DNA of 64,000 nucleotides, taken from positions 2,728,001-2,792,000 of the forward strand of contig JAMSLZ010000002.1 of NCBI GenBank assembly GCA_026027325.1, read 5' to 3'. This DNA comes from Actinomucor elegans (Eukaryota > Mucoromycota > Mucoromycetes > Mucorales > Mucoraceae). This document shows, piece after piece, positions 53,973 to 64,000 of the stretch. The notes beneath the pieces were generated by a model, which did not search any database, was not told the DNA's origin, and saw only the letters and a program-made list of their open reading frames with translations. Position 1 is the first letter of the stretch. Each line of letters opens with the position of its first letter. A program made the translations under genes and the position numbers.

Positions 53973-55988
53973 ATGATCAAGCCTTTACAAAAGGTCAAGA
54001 CCTACTTTAAAACATTAGGCAAGTTTATTGGCCCTGGTTTCATGATTGCTGTTGGATAGTAACGTATTTTTTTATTACTCAAAATTGATTGAAATACTTA
54101 CATATTTCCCGTATTTTTTATAGTTTAGATCCAGGCAACTGGGCTACAGACATGGAAGGTGGTTCTTCCTATGGTTATCGATTACTTTTTATTATCTTGA
54201 TATCCAACATCATTGCAGTATTCCTACAAAACCTTACGATTCGATTAGGCACCATTGCCGGTCTTGATTTGGCATCCGCCTCACGCCGTTACTTTCCTCG
54301 CTGGCTCAACCTCTTCTTGTATGTGCTAGCAGAAATCGCCATCATTGCAACTGATATTGCAGAAGTTATAGGTTCTGCAATCGCTTTAAACCTATTGTTT
54401 CCCAAGCTACCGCTACCGGCAGGTGTCGCTATTACAGCAGTTGACGTTTTCATTATTTTATTATTCTATACTGAAGAAGCCGATGATCCTGATAGCCCTC
54501 ATGCTGATTCTGCTTCACTAAGAATGGTACGGTTCTTTGAAATGTTTGTCATGATGCTCGTTGTTGCTGTTGGAATTTGTTTCGTTATTGAATTGGCCTA
54601 TTCCGATATTGTAGCAGTGGATGTCTTTAAGGGCTTTTTGCCAACCAAAGAAATCTTTACACAACCAGATATCCTCTATGTTGCTATTGGCATCATTGGT
54701 GCTACAGGTACAGCGAAGACATTTTTTTTTATTATTGTTATAGATAGCTAACATGGTTCATTAGTGATGCCACACAACTTGTATCTTCATAGTTTCATTG
54801 TACAAGCGCGTTGTCGTGAATGGCGTTCACAAAGACCTCGCGTAGTGAAAAACGGCGAAAGCTGGCTTGTTAAAAGCGACCCTCTTCGCCAAGGTAGCAA
54901 TGATATCAAAGAACCCATTGAATCAGTCAATTCGAACGAAAAAGGATCAACCATACCAGCACACACCTTGATTACAGTCGTTGATGATAATGCTTCTTGT
55001 GTATCTCGTACAGGCATCAACTTTGAAAAGCTCAGCAAGTACCTTGATAGTTCTTTGAAACGTAATCTGCATTACGGATTTATTGATTTGATCGTTGCTT
55101 TGACGTTTGCTTTCTTTGTCAATTGCTCCATCTTGATTGTCGCATCTGCTAACTTTTACTATGGACCTTCAAACCAAAACCAACAGGTACAAGATTTGTT
55201 CAGTGCGCATGCCTTGCTGATGCAATATTTGGGTCCTCCTGCTGCTGTTGTATTCGCATTGGCTTTATTGTGTGCTGGTCAATCAAGTACTTTAACAGCT
55301 ACTTTAGCTGGCCAAGGTAAAAATCACTGACAAAAAAGTGAAACAAAGAGCTAACCTATATCTAGTCATCATGAGCGGTTTTCTTGGTATGACTACACGC
55401 CCTTGGATTCGTCGTATCGTTACTCGTTCCATTGCCATTATACCTGCCATGGTAGCTGCATGTGTTGCAGGCCGAGAAGGTCTTAGCAGCATGTTAGTTG
55501 GTAGTCAAGTAGCTCTCAGTATTCAATTGCCTTTTGCAGTTGTACCCTTAATCTATTTCACCTCTAAAAAACATGTTTTGAAACTAGAACTGGTAGTTGA
55601 AGCCAAGAACATGGAAGCTGAACCTGTTAGAATAGTTGAGCAGAACAAGATGTCATTGATCGACCGTACTATTACTCGCTTCCGTTTCTCTAATTCCAAG
55701 TCGGATTGGTTCCGCTTCCCTCAGTTCAACAAAATGAACATTGATACCATTAAAAGCTATTGCATCAAGTCCGATGAAAAACCCGATGCTACTGCAGCTG
55801 CAGCTTCTGTTGCGCAAGAACGCGCTGCTACTTCAACTGTTGCAGCTGCCACTGAAACAATGGCTACCTGGCCTGATCCATTAACTTATGCCAATGGCAA
55901 GATTGTATTTGTCATTGCCTGCTTAATTTCTTTGCTATTGATCGGCCTGAATGGTTATCTAGTCGTGTCTCTCTTTCTAGAAATCTAA
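53973..55988 (+). CDS. SMF: NRAMP-family divalent metal transporter (Smf-like)
   Basis: Four exons (53973-54058, 54124-54707, 54765-55316, 55366-55988) give 614 residues. The metal-binding TM1 motif D-P-G-N-W is split by intron 1 from G-Y-L; the TM6 motif M-P-H-N-L-Y-L-H-S begins exon 3, confirming that splice. About 11 hydrophobic segments are seen, with the conserved G-Q-S-S-T-L-T-A-T-L-A-G-Q near TM8. Asp and Asn of DPGN and Met-Pro-His of MPHN, the residues that select Mn2+/Fe2+ over Ca2+, are intact. It is a proton-coupled Mn/Fe importer of plasma or endosomal membrane; which Smf paralogue is unclear. A charged loop of about 75 residues between TM6 and TM7 is longer than in bacterial members. 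Intron 2 starts GTACAG, a weak donor. Confidence 0.95.
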
Positions 55989-56201
55989 TATTGTATACAT
56001 ACCCCACTTTATCTGTAATAAATCATCTATTCTTACATTAATTACCATTATTAGTGCAACCTAAATAAGAAATATGCATGCGGGGAGCGAAAAAAGCCTT
56101 TTTGGCTGACTGGCTTGGCCTGAGGGTTATTCCGCTTTTTTTTTTCACCCGTTTTTTTCCATTTCGCTTCCTTTCTTTCTCTTTTTTTCCATTCTTATAC
56201 T

Positions 56202-57803
56202 ATGTCTGCTGCAGAGTACAAACAAAAGCTGTACGATATTCAAAGAACAGGCGAAAACAAGACTTGCTTTGATTGTGGAGCGCCCAATCCACAGTGGGCT
56301 AGTATTTCCTATGGTATCTTTATTTGTTTGGATTGCTCTGGTATTCATCGTTCCTTTGGCGTTCATATCAGGTTGGTTGAAAGATCAGATTATTAGGCAT
56401 GTAAGCTAAATCATCATTATTAGTTTCGTCCGTTCCATAACTATGGACAAGTGGTTTGATGATCAGTTGAAAAAAATGGAGGTTTGTAATACACACAGTG
56501 CATGAACTGATAATAGACTTGGTTTTTCTTATTTCAATTTTCACAAAAGCTGGGAGGAAACCAAAAGGCAAAAGCCTTTTTTGAATCACAACCTGATTAC
56601 ACTCAAGATATGACAATGAATGAAAAATATCATACTCACTGCGCTGAATTGTACCGTGAAAAGGTTAGCTATAAACAAAAAAAAAAACTTTCCAAGAATG
56701 TAAGCCTCACCTTGTTATTAGCTAAATGCGGAAGCAGAAGGTCGACCTTGGACACCTACACCAACTACTAGATCGAAAAATACAAGCACTAAACCAACGC
56801 GTTCATTAAACAATACTGGTCGATTGGGATCGCAGTTGAACTCTACGCAACGATCAAATTCCTCTATTTCCATGTCGGGATTTGGTAGTACTGACAGTAT
56901 CAATACCAGTCATATTGGAGCTGAAGGTGGGCAAAAAGCGCGTAATGAGCAGTATTTTGCTCAGCTTGGAAGTGCAAACGAGAATAGATCTGAGTAAGCA
57001 AGCGTTACTTTTTTTTTTTTGATAATGATGATTTATCAAGTTTTTTTTGTAGACACTTGCCACCTAATCAAGGAGGAAAGTTTACAGGCTTCGGTAATCC
57101 TCAATGTAAGTCCCCTTGTCTGTTCCTCCTATCAGATACTTACACGCATGTGCAGTTGATGATGAATATAATGCGAGACGATCAAGTAGTAACAGTTACG
57201 GAGCGCCTTCTGTTGATATCCAAGAAATCATTCAAGATCCTCGAGTAGCTATCGAGAAAGGTTGGTCACTTTTGTCTTACGTAGGCAAAGCTGCTGTGGA
57301 GTTTGGTCGCTATGCCAATGATAACTATGTGAAACCTGCAGCCGCACAACTTGCAGATCCCAATTTCAGAGGTCAAGTACGAGATAATGTGAATCATTAT
57401 GTGAGTTCCTTTACACAGCCCACGGTAAGTTTTTTTTTAACATAGAAGATGCCTTGCTTGTTTCAAATGAACTGATAAGGAATGGTAGCAAAACTCTTCT
57501 TATAGTGGTGGTTATCAAGGAATTGGGTCTGACGAAAACTCCAAGTATTTGTCGCAAAACAATTCATTTAATGATACACGCGGTAGCCATGATAATAATG
57601 ATGAGGATTTCTTTGGCTCTACGATCCACAACTTACAGTCTTCATCAGATCGAGGTCGACTGACACCTACAGCTGCTTCTACACCTCCTGCAAAAAACAG
57701 ATCAAGTAACAATGATAATTCAGTTCGCGCTCGAGCAAACTCGTCTACTAAAAAGAAAACGAACGGCAACAATAATTCAGATGACGAGTGGGGAACATGG
57801 TAA
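56202..57803 (+). CDS. GCS1: ArfGAP, ARFGAP1/Gcs1-like
   Basis: Seven exons (56202-56371, 56424-56481, 56550-56663, 56722-56993, 57053-57105, 57156-57424, 57489-57803) give 416 residues. The ArfGAP zinc finger [11 protein letters not shown], then C-L-D-C-S-G-I-H-R, and the catalytic Arg in G-V-H-I-S-F-V-R-S lie in residues 22-65. The rest is polar with [14 protein letters not shown] (about 265), an amphipathic stretch like the ALPS curvature sensors of ARFGAP1/Gcs1, and the C-terminal D-D-E-W-G-T-W. It stimulates GTP hydrolysis by Arf1 on Golgi membranes during COPI and post-Golgi traffic. The start codon at 56202 follows a T/C-rich leader, 213 bp after the NRAMP stop. Confidence 0.95.
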
Positions 57804-58439
57804 AAGATCCTTAATTACAAACTGACTGAAAGGAAACATACAAATCATATAGACCAACATCTTTCTAATATATAAAATAATTGAAAGGGATTATAGCGTC
57901 GCTGCATCTATCATATTTATCAATCTTTGAACCAAAGCTTACTAGGCAATAGCCTTGAGGAAGATAGCTGCAATATAATAATACGTTCATACTATTTCTG
58001 AAATTACATTATGAAAAATCTATAATCAGAGTATACCTTTTGACATATCTATCGTAAACGAGCCGAGATAAGCTTTAAATTCACAGGACTAGATAGAAAC
58101 AAATACACTCTTTAATAATGATAGGCCTTTATTATTTTATGTCACTTGAACAAGCACTAAAATTGAAGTAGACGGTGATTCAAATCGTCTCTTTATAGCA
58201 ATGCTATACCAAGATAAGTCTTCGAATCTTGAAAGTTATGTAAAGAGATGAAAATTCTTTTATCAGAGTGTTTTCATAACATGTAGACAAGCGCTAAAGG
58301 TCGATATCCTCTCTACTACTCCGACATTTTGCGTTTTCAGACAGGAAGCATATATAATCTTAGCTCATTGAGTATTAGTAATATATTACATTCATTGTAC
58401 TTTAGTTTAGTAAAGATTCTGAACGATTGAGCAGTCCAG

Positions 58440-58500
58440 TCAAATTCTTTACTAGTTATCTGATGCGACATTAGACCGAGATCGAGATCTATAATTCAAT
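58440..58500 (-). repeat. ~175 bp repeat family, partial copy
   Basis: Minus strand: ATAGATCTCGATCTCGGTCT, then AATGTCGCATCAGATAACTA. This is close to the core and the CATCTGATTA block of the other copies. Confidence 0.6.
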
Positions 58501-58599
58501 TTTTCAAAAAAAAAAAAAAATATGCTATCCATCATTAATGTGCAGTAAAACCGTTGCATCTCAGTCCAACAAAAGCTGTTATAGTTGCAACAGCTTATT

Positions 58600-58885
58600 C
58601 TAAACGTACACTGATTATATCATGTAATGTTTAACTGGAAACTGTCTAGGAATGTCGACATAAAAACAGCTCAGTTTGGAAAAATCAACAAAGGTATTCC
58701 CTTCGGCTCAATCGGGTGTGCTCCAGGATCAATTTTATCGCTTTTTCTTTACTTGATCTATACAATTACCAAGCTTATTATGTGGTCACTCATTATAAGA
58801 CCTTTCCCTGGTACAATTGGCCTCGTCAACAAACCGCCTCTTATATGCTGATAATGTGGTCTTTGTTGCTAATAGTTTAGAGTTA
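58600..58885 (+). mobile_element. Non-LTR reverse transcriptase relic
   Basis: The plus-strand frame 58627-58851 contains K-G-I-P-F-G-S and A-P-G-S-I-L-S-L-F-L-Y-L-I-Y, matching the RT finger/palm motif G-(I/V)-x-Q-G-S-x-L-S-P-x-L-F-x-I-Y. About 25 codons on, after a frameshift, L-L-Y-A-D-N-V-V-F-V-A-N-S matches the palm Y-A-D-D-V-V-x-V-A-N-S box; the second catalytic Asp has become Asn. Both motifs are in the right order and spacing for a LINE-like RT, but it is short, frameshifted and catalytically dead. Confidence 0.6.
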
Positions 58886-58899
58886 TTTATACCTTATAA

Positions 58900-58990
58900 A
58901 AATCGTTAAATTCAAAAACGATTCTGATCGGTTTTGGTCAATTGTCACATTTAATTAATCATATTTTTCCAGAATGAGAATTTATATCTA
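58900..58990 (+). repeat. ~175 bp repeat family, partial copy
   Basis: GATTCTGATCGGTTTTGGTC, then AATTGTCACATTTAATTAATCA, then TTCCAGAATGAGAA. Blocks are in the family order. Confidence 0.55.
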
Positions 58991-59478
58991 GTTGAGCCAT
59001 AATCTGGCTTGAGGTAAGTGAATGTTGTATTCACAATTACTCATTATTAGTTAATTACTCCATATCATTGTATCACACTAATCAATACAAGAAATCCTGA
59101 TCAAAAGTTGTATGTGGTTAATGTTTCAGTGTCAGGATGAGCTTCTGCATCTGATAAAACAATCCAACTTCTCCTGTCGCTGTAAACGCGAAGTGCTTAA
59201 TGAATAGCTTTACATTAGTTAGAATTTAGTGACTCACATAAAAACAATGTTCCTGTACATTTGGTATCACCTTATAAGTCAAGCATGATATTTGATTTGT
59301 ATGTACCAATGGCATTTTTTGATAGCTATTATAAGCATTATGTCAGTCTAAATGCAATTTTAACTCGAACACAAGTCTAGATAATAAAATATCTTTCTAG
59401 TGTCAATAAAAGTAGCGTTTTAATATATATATATACACAATATATGAAGGATCATATTAAATGAATGCGGCTCAGTTA

Positions 59479-62400
59479 TTAATAAAGTCTAGTGGCTGGA
59501 ATTTCTCTAGTAGTTAAAGGGGCTGTATTTTCCTCGTCTTCGGGATCAACGCCATACGTAGTTCTTGGCCAGTCATCTTCATCCTCATCATCATCCCCAA
59601 CTCTTTCTTTACCATCAATAAACTCTGGCTCAGGCTCTTCATAAATAGGCGCTTCAGTGGGTTCTTCCAGTTCATCCTCGTCTTCATCCTCGTAGTCATC
59701 AATTGTACTAGTAGGCACGGCGAAATCTGACTCTAATTCATACTCGTCCTCATCGTCTTCGTCATCTTCGTCATCTTCCTCATCGTCATTTTCCGTCATA
59801 ATGATTTGACCTTCTTGTTCAAGATATGCTGGTGGAGCAGCATCATTCGAACCAGTCATACCCTCATCGTGGTTATGTTTGAGGACAATTTGAGCTGGCT
59901 CGTCTTGTTCCTCAAAGCTCATTAAGCCAGCCGTTTGTTGACCATATTTTTCCTGTGCTAATTCAACATGTTGAAGAGGCGCTTCATATTTGGTATAGCG
60001 ATGGCAGTCCAAATTCCAGGAACTCAACAAGCTAGCTTTTTGGCATTCATTGACAGACCAAGTTTCGCCATATGTAATTGGTGAATAGACATAATATGTG
60101 TACCCAATGGACGCACCTACAGCTACCAAGGCTGCCATCTTGACAGCCTGAGGAAACCGTCTTGTTACCAAATCTAAACCTACACCCAAGGTCAGCACAG
60201 CAAAATATAAAGCAGGCATATAATGATGCAAAAACAACTGACGTCCCAGGTAATAGAACGGCAAATAGTGCAAACACCATCCAAGCACAAAGAAACCACC
60301 CGAGTTCTCATAATAGGCACGTAAGCCATGATAATGGTCCTGAAATCCACGTTTATCGCGTAACTGAAAGAATCCAAACAGAATCATAAAAGTAAATACG
60401 GCTACTGTGGAAGTCCAAAACACAACAGGATTGCCTAACAAAATGATTTGCGTAGATGGAGAGATCCAGAACATGATGCCAGAGTGAAGGACAGGCCATT
60501 CGTAAGGGCGCGATTGGTATGGGTGAGACTCGGTCAATTCATGGTTGGTAGTCCACATACGTTTATGAAGATGTACGAGTTTTTCAAAGAAACCTGGTCG
60601 ATGCTCAGGCACCATAGTAGCATTGGTAGGCAATAGAAGATTCATAGTTTCATCAATAACCCACATTGTTTTGGGCTTCATACCTTCTTGAATACACGAT
60701 ACTTCTTGCTGTTGGAAGCCCCAGTCAGGAAGACGCTCAAAGGTAGAATACAAGTGACAATCTTGGTTGGTGTGGAAGAGACGGAACTCACTACGACGTG
60801 ATTCAAGGTATTGGCCAGCTTCAGGATAGCGACTGTTATTGTCAATCTGAACGCGCCAAAAGTCGTTAGAATCACCAGTATGATTAGGAAAGCCATAACC
60901 ACTATATGACACTAAGAATAAGCCACTAATTTTCTATGCAATTACTTGCTGTTCTCTTACCTGACTTCTTTGTGATAAGTAGTATCGGTGACAGGGGCAG
61001 GAAAATCATGACTATGAAGTTTACGAGGTGCTGTAGCTACGTGTTCAAGACGAATCATATCACCGTTGCGAACATATTCAAGCCAAGTAGTTTGGTCACT
61101 ACCTAGTAAATCCTCTATAGGCTTCTTTTCTTCATCTGCTTTCAAGATTCTCCACCAATTGTTCTCGTCCTTGAATGGATAGACAGTGACTTGTTGTTGA
61201 TTTGACCCTTCTTCGTAATTGGCTCTGTGTGAATGAAGATATCCTCCAGTAGTAGCAAGATGACGCATGGTAATAAGAGATCCATAAGCAATAGCTACAG
61301 TAATAAATTTAAACAACCAGCTTTTCAATGTATTTGATTTGTTACTTACGAAGTGGGGTATCTACAGCTTCGATGCCTCTAAGTTCATTTTGAGTTTCAA
61401 GGGCCATATAAGTATCACCAGGACCAGATCGATTCAGTATAGCAAAATGAGCATAGAATGAACCCAGATAGATAGCAGTGGGTATAATGATTAAAGCGAA
61501 AACTCGGGCAAACAGATGCATAGCATATTGTCTCTGCAACCAATACGAGTTAAAACAATAGTAGTTAATACATATTAGTCTATTAATTTTACCTTGCTGA
61601 CTTGAAGATCACCCAAGGTATCCCATAGTTGCTTTACAGTTGATAAACCAATGGTAGCAATAGTGAATATGCCAACCCATTTACTACTAAAGCTACAGCC
61701 CAATCCAATCCCTGTGCACAGTAACCAAGTATACCAGCTCCGACTCAAAGCGCTTAATAAAGTCATTAATTAACATGATTAAGTAATTGATTGAATAACA
61801 GTACCTTTGCTTATGGAATCTTGTATAGGAAAATACGGTAAACGAAGTAAAAAACAAGAGATAGGCGTCCAGAACGATGAGACGGTTATTGGTGATCAAT
61901 CCATTTTCTATAGATATTAATTAAATGAAAACGTGTTTCTTGTGTGATTTGTGTAATGTACCAAAACAGATAGCCAAGGCGGTAATTACGGCAGCGATAT
62001 TTGAATGTCCAGCATCACGAATTGTCAAGTAAGCAAGTGGTACAACCAGAGTACCCAGTAATGCGCCAAATGCACGCATCTCAGTATAAGGTACATCTTC
62101 TGGATAGGTACTATATAGAGTTGTGTTAATACATTTTCTACATAATTGCATCTATACAAACCTCCCAATCTCTTTGAAATCAAAATCACCATCAAATCCA
62201 AATATCCAAGCAACTAAGGCAATCAATAGTTTTGCCAACTAGACGCGTAATTTAGTGTACTGACTTGATTTTTCTCGATTGAAATCACTTACAGGTGGAT
62301 GTACATCGAAAAAGAAGGTTTGGTTGATATAATACGAAGCATGTTTTCCAAAATGAACCTCATCAAAGCTATATCATGGATGAGTACACAGTTGTTTGTT

Positions 62401-62658
62401 GAGAAATAGTAGGATTCTCGGTCTGTTTCTCAACAGAATTCTACTTCTAGCAACTTACATGACCTGATTCGGGGATCCCAAGTGTTTGAGTCGAATGGGT
62501 AACGCCATTACAAAAAGGCCGAGCGCAGTGAGATATTCTCTGCTAGAGCTCGATACCTTAATCTGTTTTTTGAGTTTTTGTTCCTCTTTATCCATGTTTT
62601 GCTGTTTTGTTTTAGCAACAGGCTTTCTGTGCCTTAGTTCTGATATAGGCTTAGACAT
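59479..62658 (-). CDS. Protein O-mannosyltransferase (PMT family)
   Basis: Nine exons (62459-62658, 62293-62368, 62162-62238, 61962-62110, 61805-61907, 61593-61752, 61350-61533, 60961-61294, 59479-60901) give 901 residues. The PMT catalytic Asp-Glu lies in F-D-E-V-H-F-G (D69, E70), followed by D-V-H-P-P-L-A-K. There are multiple TM helices, a MIR-type luminal region (about 325-520; L-H-S-H and W-W-R-I motifs), then C-terminal TM helices with [14 protein letters not shown]. The tail is strikingly acidic (runs of D/E), about 150 residues with no further helices. PMTs transfer mannose from dolichol phosphate to Ser/Thr in the ER, essential for fungal wall proteins. FDEVHFG and the long MIR insert place it near PMT1/PMT4; the exact subfamily is uncertain. 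Introns 2-8 are small and normal. Confidence 0.93.
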
Positions 62659-62865
62659 GAAGTAAGAAAGCGTGGTTTCTTAGCCGGTTTATCACTGAAG
62701 GGGGAAAGAAGGAAGGGCAACCTTGAAATCCCAGAAATTAAAGAATATTTGACTATATTATAACACAACGTGTAACACCACTGGTTTAGTATCCCGATTA
62801 TTATTACTATAGGCATGCAACAGGAAAACAAAATAAGAAAGACACAACGCCTTTTTTATTATTAT

Positions 62866-64000
62866 TTATTCAGTAAAAGAAGCCTTCATTGTATCCAACA
62901 AAATATCAGCATGATGACGTTGGAAAGTCAACATAGGTCGAAGACGAACTGTGCGATCACCACAGCCGCCAATATTAACACCCCGTTGACGCATATCAAT
63001 CAAGAAGGCATCGCGTTTAGCGCTATCAGGCAAATCAAACGCTATAAACGCACCTTGACCACGCGTATTTTGAATAGGCGTATTTGCCTGCATCGCTTGT
63101 AAATTGTCTTGCAAGTATTGACCTACATTTTGTACGTTTTCCAACAGATTTTTATCTTTGATCTCTTGAATAATAGCTGCTGCTTGCATGGCTCGGACTG
63201 GGTCACCCATCCAGGTATTATAAAGACGGTAGGCTTGTGTAGGACGAAGACGATGGCTCAAAAAAAAACCAGCAGCTTGAAATTTCTTGGAAAAGGTTAC
63301 CATATCTGGTGGAGTAGGCAAATGCCATGCTTCATGGGCCCAGAATGTACCAGTTGCACCAACACCCGTTTGTACCTCATCTACTATGAACAGAACATCA
63401 TTCTTTTGACAGATAGCTTGAAGCTTTCTAAAGAACTCGGGTGAAGCTAATTCATGAATGAGTCTCACATACACGCAACTTAAGTATTCTAATTACCATG
63501 ATTATCGCCACCTTCAGATTGAATAGGCTCAACTACAAGACCAGCCACTGGCTTCTTGGCGTTGACAATCAATCTTTCTACTTCATCCAAGGCCGATTGC
63601 TCGACCTTTTGATTATATTCAACATGATCCCTGAGAGGGTATTTGCGTTGAGGAAAAGGTGCTTTTGGCCAATCGAATGCAGGAATATCCACCTTGTGAA
63701 TAGCCTTACTTGCTGTAGCTGTCAAAGAGCCAAACAGTCGACCATGAAAAGCTTGATTAAAGCTAAGAATGCTCATATCGTCTGGAGATCCAGGCGCTTT
63801 ATTTTGCATGCAAGAGTCCAATTCTTGCATATTAAAGTCTCGATCCCCTCTGCGCTTGGCTGCTTTGTACATGAACGCAGTTTTGAATGCATTCTCATTG
63901 GCGCAAGAACCGCACATAACGGTAAAGACGTTAGTCATGCCTTTAGGAGCTACTGCCATAAATGCCTTTTCAACTGAATCAACCCAATCAATATTAGGAT
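62866..64000 (-). CDS. UGA1: 4-aminobutyrate aminotransferase, 3' part (runs off the window)
   Basis: Two exons are visible: 62866-63446 (last) and 63497-64000, which stays open to the window edge; intron 63447-63496 (50 bp). About 361 residues are present. Class III aminotransferase motifs: C-G-S-C-A-N-E-N-A-F, F-H-G-R, E-P-I-Q-S-E-G-G-D-N-H (split by the intron from A-S-P-E-F-F), the PLP-ring Asp in D-E-V-Q-T-G-V-G-A-T-G, and the catalytic Lys in T-F-S-K-K-x-Q-A-A-G-F. These identify GABA transaminase, which converts GABA and 2-oxoglutarate to succinic semialdehyde and glutamate in the GABA shunt, in yeast cytosol or fungal mitochondria. N-terminus, targeting and start lie beyond position 64000. 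It is tandem with the PMT gene, 207 bp upstream of it. Confidence 0.95.

Larger units (their letters stand above)
57804..59478. other. Intergenic with repeats and a reverse transcriptase relic
   Basis: Copies of the dispersed repeat lie near 58440-58500 (minus) and 58900-58990 (plus), and a degenerate RT fragment lies between them. Near the PMT stop codon there is a (TA)n run (59422-59437). No intact gene is recognised. The two flanking genes converge here. Confidence 0.5.

Noticed and set aside
1..64000. CRISPR arrays, bacterial operons, prophage or biosynthetic cluster
   Set aside because: The window is eukaryotic nuclear DNA with spliced genes. The tandem repeats have about 170-185 bp units, lack uniform spacers and are far too degenerate for CRISPR.

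Overview
The window is nuclear DNA of a filamentous early-diverging fungus, most likely Mucoromycotina/Mucorales. The reasons are AT-rich intergenic DNA, many short introns (about 42-110 bp) with GTAAGT-like donors and TAG/CAG acceptors, glutamine-run proteins, a chitin deacetylase with a GPI-type tail, fungal-type PMT, NRAMP and kelch/BTB genes, and relics that recall Mucoralean repeat families. The genus cannot be fixed from the sequence. Exon coordinates were derived by hand by matching splice sites, reading phase and family conservation; every multi-exon model given closes in frame.

Layout. 0.5-5.8 kb: a UGO1-like mitochondrial fusion carrier, a Tra2-like RRM/SR splicing protein and an Scn1-like TatD hydrolase, all on the minus strand. 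6-9.2 kb: an AP-1/AP-2 beta-adaptin (+) converging on ERG28 (-). 10.3-12.5 kb: a 662-residue membrane glycoprotein of unknown function (-). 15-17.1 kb: a small zinc-finger protein (+) converging on a chitin deacetylase (-). 22-27.1 kb: the PDX1 subunit of pyruvate dehydrogenase (+) and a Pcl-type cyclin (-). 30.7-36 kb: a FERRY3/C12orf4 homologue with an internal UBA domain (+), DSK2/ubiquilin (-) and the RNA polymerase I subunit RPA34 (-). 37.0 kb: the spliceosomal U2 snRNA gene (+). 38.7-42.6 kb: an EHD ATPase (+), YIPF6/Yip4 (-) and TRAPPC6/Trs33 (+). 48-50.5 kb: a kelch/BTB gene with an in-frame TGA. 54-57.8 kb: an NRAMP metal transporter and an ArfGAP (+). 59.5-64 kb: a protein O-mannosyltransferase and the 3' part of GABA transaminase (-), which runs off the window.

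Between the genes lie long AT-rich deserts (12.5-15, 17-22, 27-30.7, 42.6-48 and 50.5-54 kb). They hold microsatellites, long homopolymers, decayed coding relics (including a reverse transcriptase fragment) and, most strikingly, a degenerate repeat of about 170-185 bp. It occurs singly and in short tandem arrays in both orientations at ten or more places. I consider this repeat the best candidate for something undescribed here.

Functionally, six genes act in endomembrane traffic (beta-adaptin, FERRY3, EHD, YIPF6, TRAPPC6, ArfGAP). Others serve the secretory pathway and cell wall (PMT, chitin deacetylase), ER sterol synthesis (ERG28), mitochondria (UGO1, PDX1, GABA transaminase), proteostasis (DSK2), and splicing or transcription (Tra2-like protein, U2, RPA34). 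Neighbours are mostly convergent or divergent pairs with short spacers. There is no sign of operons or of a biosynthetic cluster.
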